From NCBI RefSeq assembly GCF_918797505.1, contig NC_092799.1, forward strand, positions 14,966,295-15,030,294: 64,000 nt of DNA, given 5' to 3'. The notes under the pieces were generated by a model, which saw only the letters and a list, made by a program, of their open reading frames with translations, did no database searches and was not told the origin of the DNA. This document shows positions 44,718-54,680 of this stretch, one piece after another; positions within the stretch are counted from its first letter, which is position 1; each line of letters opens with the position of its first letter. A program made the translations under genes and the position numbers. Source of the DNA: Bemisia tabaci (taxonomy: Eukaryota; Arthropoda; Insecta; Hemiptera; Aleyrodidae).

Positions 44718-45353
44718 GAATTTTGAAAAATCACCGAACAAAAAATTTGAAGAAAAAACATGAAACATAGCACTTTAATTAGGACACTGTCTCCTGACAG
44801 CCCACAGCGTCCATTATGACCTAATCGATGAAGCCGAAAAGGTCTCGCAAAAATTTGCACGATGATCCGTCAGAAAACTCGGCGGTCCTCGATGATAAAC
44901 AAGGATCATAACAAGACGATATCTTGACACATTGCCATTTGGGTTGGCCGAGCGTCCAACCTGTTGGCAATAGACTTCCAGCTGCAGTAAAACCATTAAC
45001 CTTCCGCAAGGAGGAAGAGCTCTCCTCGCACAGCGCCGGCCGATCGTGCGCGGAACCTCGTCGCCACGCCCTGCGCCAGCCAAAAGTGCGATTTTCAGCC
45101 CGGTCTGGCAACGCGGCGCCAAATTTTGAATTTGATTATGACTGGACAAATTTCGGTCGAGGAAGTTGGATCCTATTCGAGCATGACATGTCGGATCGTA
45201 GACGCGTCGAGAGTGGTTTGCGACGGCTAGATTTGAATGCAAGACGCGACACTGACCTTTCCTGTCCGCCGCGACGGACCAAGGTCGCGACCGGAATTTT
45301 GGAAACGTTCCGGTTTCAGGTGCGGTCTAGTTCTCGCGGCTCCTCTTATCGTC
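44718..45353. other. GC-rich stretch with long overlapping frames, no gene called
   Basis: A 195-codon plus-strand frame (44924-45511) and a 142-codon minus-strand frame overlap here. The longer one runs through transposon M2, is Arg/Ser-rich and shows no domain, so it is more likely GC-driven. An exon within 44900-45250 cannot be excluded. Confidence 0.3.
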
Positions 45354-45469
45354 GCTCCTCCGACGAAAGGGCGTATCTCTATTTCCACATGAGTCCTGGG
45401 AAGCATAAAGTTCTACGTAGATTAGGGCTCATAGATGGAAATCGAGATACGTCCTTACGTCAGAGGAGC
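45354..45469. mobile_element. M2, palindromic MITE (116 bp)
   Basis: GCTCCTCCGACGAAAGGGCG to CGTCCTTACGTCAGAGGAGC; the arms continue as TATCTCTATTTCCA and its mirror. Confidence 0.8.
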
Positions 45470-45534
45470 AACGTTATTACATCTCTAGTTTTCCCCCTTC
45501 CGATCATCTGAGTTTAGATATTTGAGACGTAGCC

Positions 45535-45813
45535 CTGCGGGCTGATTGTTAGAATTGATAGACAAAGCCATAGACAAAGAAGACATACGGAATATGGAGG
45601 GATCCTATTGGTTGAAATGGGTGGTTCTTATAGACTATGGGGGTGAATGATGGACTAACTATCGGGTCTCTCGTGGGTTGCCGTTAGTTAGTAGTTATTA
45701 CCTACGTCCTTTGTTCATTGCAACCACCCTCTTCCACCAATATTACCCATCCATATTCTCTTTGTCTTCTTCGTCTATTGCTCCGTCTATAAATTGTAAT
45801 AATCAGCCCGCTG
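45535..45813. mobile_element. E2, inverted-repeat MITE (279 bp)
   Basis: CTGCGGGCTGATTGTTAGAA to AATAATCAGCCCGCTG, complete, with TAACTATCGGGTCTCTCGTG in the middle. E3 follows in tandem after 12 bp. Confidence 0.8.
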
Positions 45814-45825
45814 CAGTGGTGGATC

Positions 45826-46090
45826 CAGCGGGCTGATTGTTGAAATTTATAGACAAAGAAGACAAAAAGGATATGGAGAGATCCTATCGGTGGAAGTGGG
45901 TGGTTGCAATAGACAAAGGACGTGGGTAATAGACTAACTAATGGCAACCCACGCGGGACCCGATAATTAGTCCGTCTTTTACCCCCTTAGTCCATAAGAA
46001 CCACTCATTTCAACCAATAGGATCGCTTCATACTCCTTACATCTCTTTTATCTATAGCTTTGTCTATCGATTTCGACAATCCGCCCGCAG
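45826..46090. mobile_element. E3, inverted-repeat MITE (265 bp)
   Basis: CAGCGGGCTGATTGTTGAAA to CAATCCGCCCGCAG. Opposite orientation of the central GGCAACCCACGCGGGACC relative to E2. The 16 bp at the E2/E3 join (CAGTGGTGGATCCAGC, 45814-45829) look like a D-family terminus. Confidence 0.8.
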
Positions 46091-46828
46091 AGGGGAAAAA
46101 ATTGAAGGGAGGCTCGGGGAAAAAAATGGACCGTATTCGATAGTCGTTCAATCAGGGTTGCCACAGAATCCAGAGAATGGAATTCCCTGACATTTTCTTG
46201 ATTTCTCTTTCACATTTTGATGAGATTTCTTGACGATTAAGAATATTGCAGAAACTTAAAAAGAGTTGATTTGAAATATTTCTTACGCAAAATTTGTTCT
46301 TCGAAACGTCAAACCCATTCTGGAAAGGGAACAAAGGAGGACAATTTTCCCCTGACATTTTCGTCATTTTTCGTGAAACAAGTCAGGGTCCAAAAAGCCA
46401 GCCGAAATCTATGATTTCAGATGACCTATATCCCGCCACGTCGTGTTACTAGAATGGGGATACATGCGAAATCTTAAACAATGATCTAAACGACTGGCTT
46501 TAAAAGATGATGAGCATTACTTTCCCGAGTTTTAATAAAATAACTTCGGTGAGGTTGGCCGTCTTTTTGAGACCTTGCGCTTCCATTTAGCGACTTGTTC
46601 AAGCTCTCCCGATGAAGGCACTCCGGCGTAACCTGGGTTCCAGTCGACTTGGACTTCATCTTTATAATCTACTTAATCTCAACGCGTCGATATTTTTACG
46701 AATTTTCTTATCAGATTACATCGGAATTATGAGATCATTGTCCTGAACTCAAAGATGGCGAGCATAAAATTCGGGATGTTTATTGCATCATGCTCTCTGC
46801 TGAGAACGTATCCACGATTACGCGCGGA
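46091..46828. other. Unassigned stretch, no gene
   Basis: Nothing recognised. Confidence 0.4.
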
Positions 46829-46836
46829 GGTCATTG

Positions 46837-47001
46837 CAGTGGCGTGGCGTGACTTGCGATGTATCGATTGTTATGCCCTTTAAAACTATGATAAAGAATC
46901 GATTATTAAGGCGTTCGCTACGAACATCCTGTTTATCGATCCTTTCCCATAGGTTTATACGGCATGACAATCGATGTATCGCAATTCACGCCGCGCCACT
47001 G
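46837..47001. mobile_element. C8, hAT-like MITE (165 bp), perfect TSD
   Basis: CAGTGGCGTGGCGTG to CACGCCGCGCCACTG, flanked by GGTCATTG at 46829-46836 and 47002-47009. Confidence 0.9.
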
Positions 47002-47143
47002 GGTCATTGATAAATTTTTATGAGTATATCACACAATCCGAAAAATCTGGGTTATATCTTGCAAAAATGCTCCATTTTTTATGTCGGTCCTTGCTATTTT
47101 AATTTTCAGTTAGATGACGACGTTGACGACGATGATATCTACA

Positions 47144-47275
47144 ACTGGACGTATTTCTGCTGAACAACGGAACTATATGCGTGAAGACATGAGCCCTGAG
47201 ACCCATAAGAATATGTGCATAATAGAGCTCACATCATCATGCACATACTTCCGTTTGCCAAAAATACGTCCAAGT
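47144..47275. mobile_element. P2, fold-back MITE
   Basis: ACTGGACGTATTTCTGC to AAAAATACGTCCAAGT, with GGAACTATATGCGTGA and GCACATACTTCCG as inner mirrors and GAGCCCTGAGACCCATAAGA in the loop, shared with P1. Confidence 0.6.
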
Positions 47276-47786
47276 GTTTTCTGCATTCAACCGAGGTCTA
47301 AAAACAGAAAAATTATGCAAAACTCAAGGCATGCCCTAGTTTTATTCACCAACTACCTTCCTCCAAAGATATGGATAGAAATGTAGGAATCTGCCAATCT
47401 GCGGTCTCCTCAGAAGGTTTTGATAGTTTGAAATAGTTACAAATCAAGAATTTGAAAACCTTCAAAATTTTCCTTTTTTATCTCTTTCTCACGAGTATTC
47501 ATGTCTGACTTCCACGTAATGATGCATGAGCACATAAAACGCTTTCTGCGTTTTCGTCTGAAAAAGTTAATTGTTAGCTAGTTTGAAGAATTGGAATTCT
47601 AAATATACGTTCGATCCGTTGAGTTCTAGTCCGCGAGGACAGAAGTTTCGCGAAAAACATATGGGATCTCCAGGAAACGCAGTCTCCTTCAAATGTTTTA
47701 TACATTTTGAAAATTCGATAAATTTAAAACGTTGGGGCAACTTTTAAACCGTCTTAAAAATAAATCTTAAAAACTTTGAAAACTTA
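47276..47786. other. Unassigned stretch, no gene
   Basis: Nothing recognised. Confidence 0.4.
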
Positions 47787-47918
47787 AAATATAAAATTTA
47801 AACTCACCAGTCCGAGGGTTTGTTAATCCGACGCGTTTCGACAACCCCAGCCATCTTTAGGGGCGCGACTTAGGATTAACAAACCCGCGGACTAGTGAGT
47901 TTTAAATTTCAAATTTTA
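47787..47918. mobile_element. AF, palindrome with hammerhead-like loop
   Basis: AAATTTAAACTCACCAGTCC, GGGTTTGTTAATCC mirror GGATTAACAAACCC, GGACTAGTGAGTTTTAAATT. The middle, on the minus strand, carries a ribozyme-like core (47830-47860). Confidence 0.6.
47830..47860 (-). ncRNA. Hammerhead-ribozyme-like core (degenerate)
   Basis: On the minus strand CTAAAGATGG, a short GC stem and GTCGAAACGCGTC occur in the order of a hammerhead core. GAAA and the GUC cleavage triplet fit; CTAAAGA differs from CUGANGA at one base (G to A). The outer GGGTTTGTTAATCC/GGATTAACAAACCC pair could act as stem I, though 15 or so unpaired bases separate one strand from the core. Confidence 0.3.
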
Positions 47919-48071
47919 GTCTTTGACTAGTCTGGTACTTTTCAAAAGATTTTAAATTTGATTTGAAAACTTCTTCCGGACTTTATACTTCGTTATTTTT
48001 TTAAATGTCACCCTGAGCCATATTAAAGTCGTACTCAAAAATATAAAGTCATTGGAGTAACGCGGAACGAC

Positions 48072-48233
48072 CAGAGGCGAATCCAGCAATTTGGCAACAC
48101 CGGACTCCCTCCATTTAAACCTGTGTTAAATAATCGATTCTTGCCGGAGCACCTGCCCCCTCGAAGAATCGATACATTTCCATGGGTTTAAATGGAGCAA
48201 AACAATGTTGCCAATTTGCTGTATCCGCCAATG
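48072..48233. mobile_element. D2, hAT-like MITE (162 bp)
   Basis: CAGAGGCGAATCCAGC to CTGTATCCGCCAATG, flanked by GGAACGAC (48064-48071) and GAAACGAC (48234-48241). Interior CCATTTAAACCTGTG and AATCGATTCTTGCCGG match D1 and D3. Confidence 0.85.
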
Positions 48234-48253
48234 GAAACGACTCGTAACGTATA

Positions 48254-48780
48254 ACGCCGGAGGTGCAAAGCGCTTCGAGGGGTTGGAGCGCGAAGTGGTC
48301 AGGGGCCTCACACTGAAAAAAAATTCTCGGCGTTTTTACCAAAGTCCGTTGGTACCTTTACCATCTCACCTTCTTTTACCAATTATTAGTAATTTTACCA
48401 AGACAGACTTGTAAGCTTACCTAAAAACCGATATTTTTACTGTTTTTTTCAGGTAAGAATACCACTTTTATTGGTAATCAATTCCCGGTAACTTTGCCAT
48501 TTTGTCTCGGTAATTCTACCACAGTCGATAAAAAATATTGGCATTTTTACCAAGCTCCAGTAAAATTACCGAGAAAGTTCAATAATTTTACCGAGATTTC
48601 TCGGTAAAATTACCAATTCCATAAATGGTAATTTTACCAAGAAAAAACTGGGATCAAATAGAACCCTGAATTCTTGGTAATTTTACCCTTTTCTCAGTAA
48701 ATACACCGAGATTTTTTTTTCAGTGCCAGAGGCGCAAAGCGCTTCGGGGGGTTGGAGCGCGAAGCGGTCAGGGGGCTCAC
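48254..48780. repeat. GC-rich monomer pair split by B2
   Basis: GCAAAGCGCTTCGAGGGGTT, GGAGCGCGAAGTGGTCAGGG occurs just left of B2 and again just right (GCAAAGCGCTTCGGGGGGTT, GGAGCGCGAAGCGGTCAGGG). Either B2 landed in a two-unit tandem repeat, or the monomer was duplicated with it. Confidence 0.65.
48311..48725. mobile_element. B2, MITE with CACTGAAAA ends (415 bp)
   Basis: Same element as B1 in inverse orientation, equal length. It carries, on the plus strand, ACTGTTTTTTTCAG|GTAAGAAT near 48440-48458, a chance-like match to a recursive splice site. Confidence 0.9.
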
Positions 48781-49197
48781 CCCCTAGTTTAAAAAAAAAC
48801 AGATTTGTAAAAATAACCGTTAGTAAGTTAGATCTTGGGTGATCTGGCAACAGCATCGAATGCCCAGCGTGGCCACTCCAGCCACTCGCGTTTATCCCGA
48901 GTTTCGAGTAAATATTTTGAGAGGAAAGCCGTCCGCGTGTGCCAGGCTCCTCGAATGAATTTCCAAAACACGCGAGTCTCATCCGCTTACGACGGAAGTT
49001 TGGCAACAGACGTTGAGACGCCGTTAATGCAAGTTGCAGGTTACGTATTGGCGTAGGGCTACTGTGTTACTCGCCGCGACTGCCCGCACTTAACCGTGTT
49101 TACTTTTCTTAACTCCTGTTCGGGTCTCCCGCTTCCTGCGTTCTTAACCCCCGCTTGCTGAAAATATAGATTTTCTCAGAGTGGAAAGTGCGAGGAC
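48781..49197. other. Unassigned stretch, no gene
   Basis: Overlapping frames on both strands (73 and 107 codons) without recognised domain. Confidence 0.35.
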
Positions 49198-49641
49198 CAG
49201 GGCCGGATCCGGGGGATGGCCACATGGGCCGCGGCCCATGACGGGAAATTTTGCAATTTTTTTAAATATAGATATAAAAAAAATTTCAGATTCAGAAAAA
49301 AAATTACAGACGAGAAAAGGTGACAAAATCTCTCACTTCCTGAGAGTATAGTAATTTCTAATTTTGTCGTCTTTCGGTGATACAAGAGACAGCACCTTTA
49401 AATATTCGAGTTAAGAGAGAAACCAAACACGCAATTTGGCCTGGAACGGCGCGGCGCAGAGAGCAATGATGACGAGAACTTGAGATGAAAAGGAGAAACC
49501 TCGGCGCGGCGGTCGGCATGTAACACATATCAGCGCCTACAGGACTGCATGAATACTTCACGCATTGCGTCAAACACAGTGCGGTCAGCGTGAAACGCAT
49601 AGCGCCTACGAGACTGCATGAACACTTCACGCATTGCGTCA
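49198..49641. mobile_element. L2, truncated L element
   Basis: Starts CAGGGCCGGATCCGGGGG and follows L3 (CATGGGCCGCGGCCCATG, ACAAAATCTCTCACTTCCTG, GGTGATACAAGAGACAGC) but breaks off within the second ACTTCACGCATTGCGTC unit. Confidence 0.75.
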
Positions 49642-49792
49642 ACTGTCTTCTGAGCAACTGTATACACGGTCCAAGCACAATACTTTTTGGGAATGACCAT
49701 TAATATCGGCCTCACGGATGCTCACATCGAATGCCAAAAATATATTACATCGAGCGCTTGAAACAAAAAAGCTCCTGTACCCAGAGATAGAC

Positions 49793-50029
49793 TCTGAAAA
49801 AAAATATGACTGAAATAACACACTCTTGATTCACGCGGAATTTTGCTTAAATCGAGGGTCCAGCCTCTTAATTTAAGCAAATTTCCTGTTGACTGAAGTT
49901 CAATCCGGTTGAGTCAAGAGTTTTTTTTTTTTTTTTTTTTTTTTTTCTTTCTTTCTTTTTTTCTTGTCAAATATTTCAAGAGTCTGGATTTTGGTCTGGA
50001 TTCTAGATCCTAGAGACTTTTTTCCGGTG
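49793..50029. mobile_element. A6, degraded A-family MITE with T-tract
   Basis: TTGATTCACGCGG, CAGCCTCTTAATTTAAGC and GTTGAGTCAAGAG follow the A pattern; the right arm is expanded by a run of about 26 T (49921-49946). Confidence 0.55.
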
Positions 50030-51085
50030 AAGTCTGACGCACAGATTCCAAATTAAAAAATTAAAAAAAAAAAAACACCCGGAGCTAATTTGGATTGTTT
50101 TCCATCACGAAAATAAAACGTAACACGAAAACAAGAAAACAATACTTGCAACTCATTGCAATCAGCGTTCCTCGGGTGCAACTACTTTGCGCAGTTACTC
50201 GCTTGATGCGGCCAAATTGCGCGCCCACGCGCAGTGGAAACTCATCATCCACAAGACAACACCGCGTACCTCCTTTCTCGAATGAGTTCTGTCGTGTGTA
50301 TGTTACCTTGCTGTGCGCGGTTCACGACGAAACGCACTTGCGCGGTTTCGCCGGGAGAGCGAGGAATTTTTCCTGCTACGCCCATCGGTGGTCTAACTGC
50401 TCGGCAACCAAGTGTATCCGGAAAATTTAACGGACGCCGCGAAGTTTACGAACAGCGATCGCGAGGTGACACGCGCGAAAATTGGAGACGAGCGGATGAC
50501 GAGCCGGGGTTGCCAAATCGCTGGCGAATCCCCTGCCAAGCCTGGGAGAAATTCGGAAATTCCCGATGGGTTGGCGACGGTGTTTCGTGCGATTTTAAGA
50601 TTCCAAGGTGAGGCTAGAGTCGACTGGGACCGCGATAAATCAGTTTCGAAAAGGTTGACTGCTCCGCTGTTTCGCTCGGGGAGATCACAGTGTATCAGGG
50701 AAAAATAGGTATTTATTATCGGATGTCGTTTCATTTTGAAATTTCATTCTGCGCATTTAGAGGGGCAAAATTATGCAAAAGTGGTGAGAAAAATTGAGCT
50801 ACTGAAGCCATGTAATCAAGTCGACGTTAAAGACCATTTCTGTGAGAGTCTTTTTCTTCCTGAACACTGCCCCTGCTAAAAATCGACCATATTGGCTAGA
50901 GAACCATGGTGCGATGCTGACGCCAATTCGGAATCATTATGGTACCAAATTTTTCAAATTGAGCAGCTCATATGTCAGTGTACCTAGATCTCTCTTTTGC
51001 CACACATAATAAGTGGAGAACAAATGTTTTGAGCCTGAAAATAGGGGTAAAAAGCGCTAACAACCTTGATTTTTGTGAAATAATT
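50030..51085. other. GC-rich stretch with overlapping frames, no gene called
   Basis: Between 50150 and 50660 both strands are open for 98-125 codons in several phases, typical of CpG-rich sequence. I recognise no domain. It could hide a promoter or exon, but no splice or TATA signal convinces. Confidence 0.3.
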
Positions 51086-51338
51086 GAGGGGCTTGGAGGA
51101 AAAGGCGCATACGTGCAGTCATTTTTTTTAAAACAATTGAGAGATTAATGATTTCAAGTAAAACTAGTCTAAATATATATTCTATGAAAAATTCGCTCCC
51201 AAATTTTAATTTTTCAGCATCAAAAAGTCAGTTTGAACCTTCTTTCCGCCATAAGGATCCGTGCAATTTCGAAGTTTCAAACATTTATTTCTCAAAATAG
51301 CAAAAACTGACTTAAACGCCTTGTCCTCCAAGCCCCTC
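51086..51338. mobile_element. N2, inverted-repeat MITE (253 bp)
   Basis: GAGGGGCTTGGAGGA to TCCTCCAAGCCCCTC; matches N1 throughout (ATTCTATGAAAAATTCGCT, ATCAAAAAGTCAGTTTGAAC). Confidence 0.75.
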
Positions 51339-52279
51339 GATTTAAACCTCTCCTCTCGGTTCAAATTCGATGATGATGGATTCCTTCCTGAACTTATTTT
51401 AATCATGCAATTTCATAGATGAGCAGGAAAATTTCTGAGGCATCAAAATACTAATTTTTCCCGCCAAGCGACAAGAGGGACAGACCTGCGCTCGAACGAC
51501 CCCGTAACGGGCCGGGGGCGGAGTTAAGAAATTGGCGAAATGTAATTATGAAACACCGGAAGAGCAAATGTTTGAGCCGAGCTCAACACTGTAAACCCGC
51601 TCCGATTCTGCATATTGACTGCTCCGCAAACATGTAAACTGTAAAAGCACTACAATGAAGCGTTCCGCAATAATAGGATTTTGGGGGATGGAGCACCCCC
51701 TCCCCGGTGGAGCGGGATGGCTCAATCCGCTATCGGGCTCCGGGTATCCAAACAAAATACCTAATAAAAGCGGACTCATTATCTGGATCCGATTAGCCCA
51801 GTTGAGTTGCCAGACTTGACGCCGACAACGGATCAAACCCTCTAATTTTACGTAACTCGTGAGCTCTGGAGAAGCCTTATCGAGTGCCCGAGGAGGGCTC
51901 ATCAGATGTTTCGACATCGCAGGAACGCGCCTCGTGCAAAATTTATTTTTGCGCAGTAAACAGGAACAGTGTTTTAACCTGGCTTTATTGAAAATTCCAT
52001 TTCATTATTACGGAGCAATTGAACGGCTACTCTGCTCAAATGTTGATCTCTCTTAGAAGCGCCTCGTTTTCATCTCATCCCAACAACTAATTTCTATCAG
52101 AATTTTGAAGTATACGAGGCCCGTCGGAAAATAGCCTTTCCTGCTTTCGGTAATGATTACTTAATGTTTTTCGGTCACTTCTGGGCCTGGAATTGAAATC
52201 ATTCCGTTGGGACCGATTTTTATTCCTTTATCTGAATTATTTTTAAAATTTTGCGTAATAATTGTGTATTTTTACTTTA
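51339..52279. other. Unassigned stretch, no gene
   Basis: No recognised repeat; the 123-codon minus-strand frame at 51546 has no known domain. Confidence 0.35.
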
Positions 52280-52453
52280 CACGGAGAAAACAATTTCGTG
52301 CGTGGGACCCGAAGTTGTGGGTCATATGGATCTCTGATGTTTTCGGATTGAGCAGCTCTGAACACTTTAGGTCCAGCTGCTGAGGTTTTGATCACACATC
52401 TGAAACTTCAGTCCTTACATCTGAAGTACTTCGATTTTCACATCCGAAAAACT
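52280..52453. mobile_element. G2, left half of G element
   Basis: CACGGAGAAAACAATTTCG, GTGGGACCCGAAGTT, TCATATGGATCTCTGA and TTACATCTGAAGTACTTCG match G1's left arm, then similarity stops just before the centre of the palindrome. Confidence 0.75.
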
Positions 52454-52599
52454 AAAATACCCACCATTTTCACATACATCAGGATATACACCGCCGTGCC
52501 TTGTGCCGTTGCGAACACTGCTCCATGGCAAACATGATAGGAGCGCCTTCAACTTTTAATACGCGACACAATCTCAAATTCACTACTAAAAGCACATAT

Positions 52600-52680
52600 C
52601 AGCATGGGAAAACCAATAGCGCATTCGTTGCTCCTGAAATAAGCCAGAAATAGTAGTTTCGCATTGCAAAATGTAGTTCG
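52600..52680. mobile_element. AL3, partial AL MITE
   Basis: AAAACCAATAGCGCATTCG, AAGCCAGAAATAGTAG and GCATTGCAAAATGTAGTTC match the right part of AL2. Confidence 0.5.
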
Positions 52681-52689
52681 AGCGTGATT

Positions 52690-52972
52690 AGTGGGTTACC
52701 GATATTATCCCATTTGAAGCTTCGGTAAGGAATGAATCGATAATCAGCGGCGGATCCAGCAATTTGGCAACACCGGTTTCCCTCCATTTAAACCTATGTT
52801 AAATAATCGATTCTTGTTGGATCACCTGGCCCCTCCATGAATCGACACATTTTCGTAGGTTTAAATGGAGAAAACAATGTGGCCAATTTTCTGGATCCGC
52901 TAATGTCGATAATGTTATACGCTGATTATCGACCCTTTTCCATAGATTTAAATGCAGACAATCGACTCATCG
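52690..52972. mobile_element. C9, C-family MITE split by D3
   Basis: CGATATTATCCCATTTGAAG, CTTCGGTAAGGAATGAATCG before D3, and GATTATCGACCCTTTTCC, ATAGATTTAAATGCAGACAA after it, follow the C sequence. Both outer ends are worn or lost. Confidence 0.6.
52745..52905. mobile_element. D3, hAT-like MITE in C9, perfect TSD (161 bp)
   Basis: CAGCGGCGGATCCAGC to CTGGATCCGCTAATG with TCGATAAT at 52737-52744 and 52906-52913. Confidence 0.9.
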
Positions 52973-53482
52973 GAACCGGTGAAGTTTGTGGGACGACCTT
53001 TGGCTTGAACTCTGGAGAGGGACCCAACTGGCATCCGCGCCGTGGTAATTATCATTGGCGTATGCAAAAGCACGCACGCAGCTCGCGAGATAACATAACG
53101 GCATAAGGTCGTGGCATCGGCATGCCTACCGCCGAGCAAGAACGACTTAACTCGCGTGAAAACTCGCTGCGGATACGCGGTTTTTCCTCGGTGCGGCCGC
53201 GCCGGAGCATCAGCGAGATAAAGAAGCCAGTGACAACACTACTCTCGACGTTATCCCACCGCGCGTTTCACCGCCGCCCCCCCCCCCCCCCCCGGGGTCA
53301 TGATTTTCACCGGAGAAATGTCCTCCAGGGCGTGGCCACATTGCCACGAGAACGTAGAATTATTTCACCCAATTATTGTGAAAGCTCCAGGGTAGAGTAT
53401 CAGTGCCTATGAAGGGAGAGTGTGGGCATGGACATGTCGGTAATTTTGAGGTGGGGTTAAGGAGATTTCACGGCGCCGAAAG
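52973..53482. other. Unassigned stretch with C18 run
   Basis: A C run of about 18 lies near 53277-53294. Open frames of 89-96 codons are unremarkable. Confidence 0.35.
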
Positions 53483-54376
53483 CAGGGCCAGATTAAGGGA
53501 ATGGCCACATGGGCCGTGGCCCTTGGCGGCAAAGGGGGCGGAAAATGTTGTAATTGTTTCAAATGTAGGTATTATGAAAAAAATCTGATTCCAAAAAAAA
53601 AAACACAAATGAGGAAAGGCGAAAAAATCTCTCATATCCTGAGATTTAAACTAAAGTAATTTCTAATTCGTTCGTCTTTCGGTGATACAAGAGACAGCGC
53701 CTTTCATGAGTCTAGTTGAGAGAGAAACCAAACACGCAATTTCGCCTGGGGCGGCACAGCGCAGAGAGCAATGATGGCAAGAACTTGAGATGGAAAGGAC
53801 GCTATCGGCGCACCGGTCAGCATGAACCACATATTAGCGCCTATAAGACTCCATGAATACTTCACGCATTGCGTCAAACGTAGTGCGGTCAGCAGCGGTC
53901 GGCGAGAAACTCATAGTGCCTACAAGACTGCATGAATACTTCACGCATTGCGTCAAAAACAGTGCGCGGTCACTTGGTCAGCAGCGGTCAGCGTGCAACG
54001 TATATATAGCGCCTACAAGACTGTAGGGATGCTTCACGCATTGCGCCAAACACAGTGCGGTTGGCGCGATGGCGGAAATTTAGATCATTAGACCACATTC
54101 ATGTTTATTCTTATTCATGATTTTTTCGTTTTTTTCTTATTAATGAAAGGCATCGTCCACATAGAGATAGGTCTACGGAACTTAATTTTCGAGCAAAGTT
54201 CCGTGAACTTTTGCTAGTGTTGACAGGGCTTTCACAAAACGCGAGTAAGCGCGTCTTATGTGCCCCTCCTCCTCCGGCACGTTCACCTGATGGTTTCTAT
54301 GGATGTTTCAAAACGAATGAGATGGGGCGGCAAAATACAGGCGGCCCATGGGCGGCAAGAAGGTAAATCTGGCCTG
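53483..54376. mobile_element. L3, hAT-like non-autonomous element (894 bp)
   Basis: CAGGGCCAGATTAAGG to GTAAATCTGGCCTG, inverse orientation to L1. It has three units of TGAATACTTCACGCATTGCG (near 53852, 53931 and, degenerate, 54025). The flanking octamers do not match. Confidence 0.8.
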
Positions 54377-54562
54377 GTATATGCATTCCCATTATCCGGA
54401 ATGATTTATTATTACCATTGTTACGATCCGTCGTTTTTAAGGAATTTATTTGACTTATTGTTAGTTTTTGCATAAATTCGCTCATTTTTGTTGAGGAACG
54501 CTAATTTATGAACATTCTTGGCCATCTTGGTTTGATATCGAAACCCGAGCATTGTGTCGGAA

Positions 54563-54680
54563 GGTTGGCTGCCCTTTTGGGCCCATTTCGATGTGTTCAC
54601 ACTCTCCCTACATAGGTACTCTACCTGGAGCTTTCGGTCAGGGGTCAAGAAGCTTTTAAAGCCCAAAAGGGCAGTCAACC
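54563..54680. mobile_element. AK1, palindromic MITE (118 bp)
   Basis: GGTTGGCTGCCCTTTTGGGC to GCCCAAAAGGGCAGTCAACC. It is bracketed by a direct repeat of about 60 bp (ATTGTTACGA(T/G)CCGTCGTTT near 54417 and 54718). Similar ends occur at 63.58 kb. Confidence 0.6.

Noticed and set aside
44924..45511. Longest open frame (195 codons, plus)
   Set aside because: Runs through transposon M2, is Arg/Ser-rich in CpG-rich DNA, has competing frames on the other strand and no recognisable domain.
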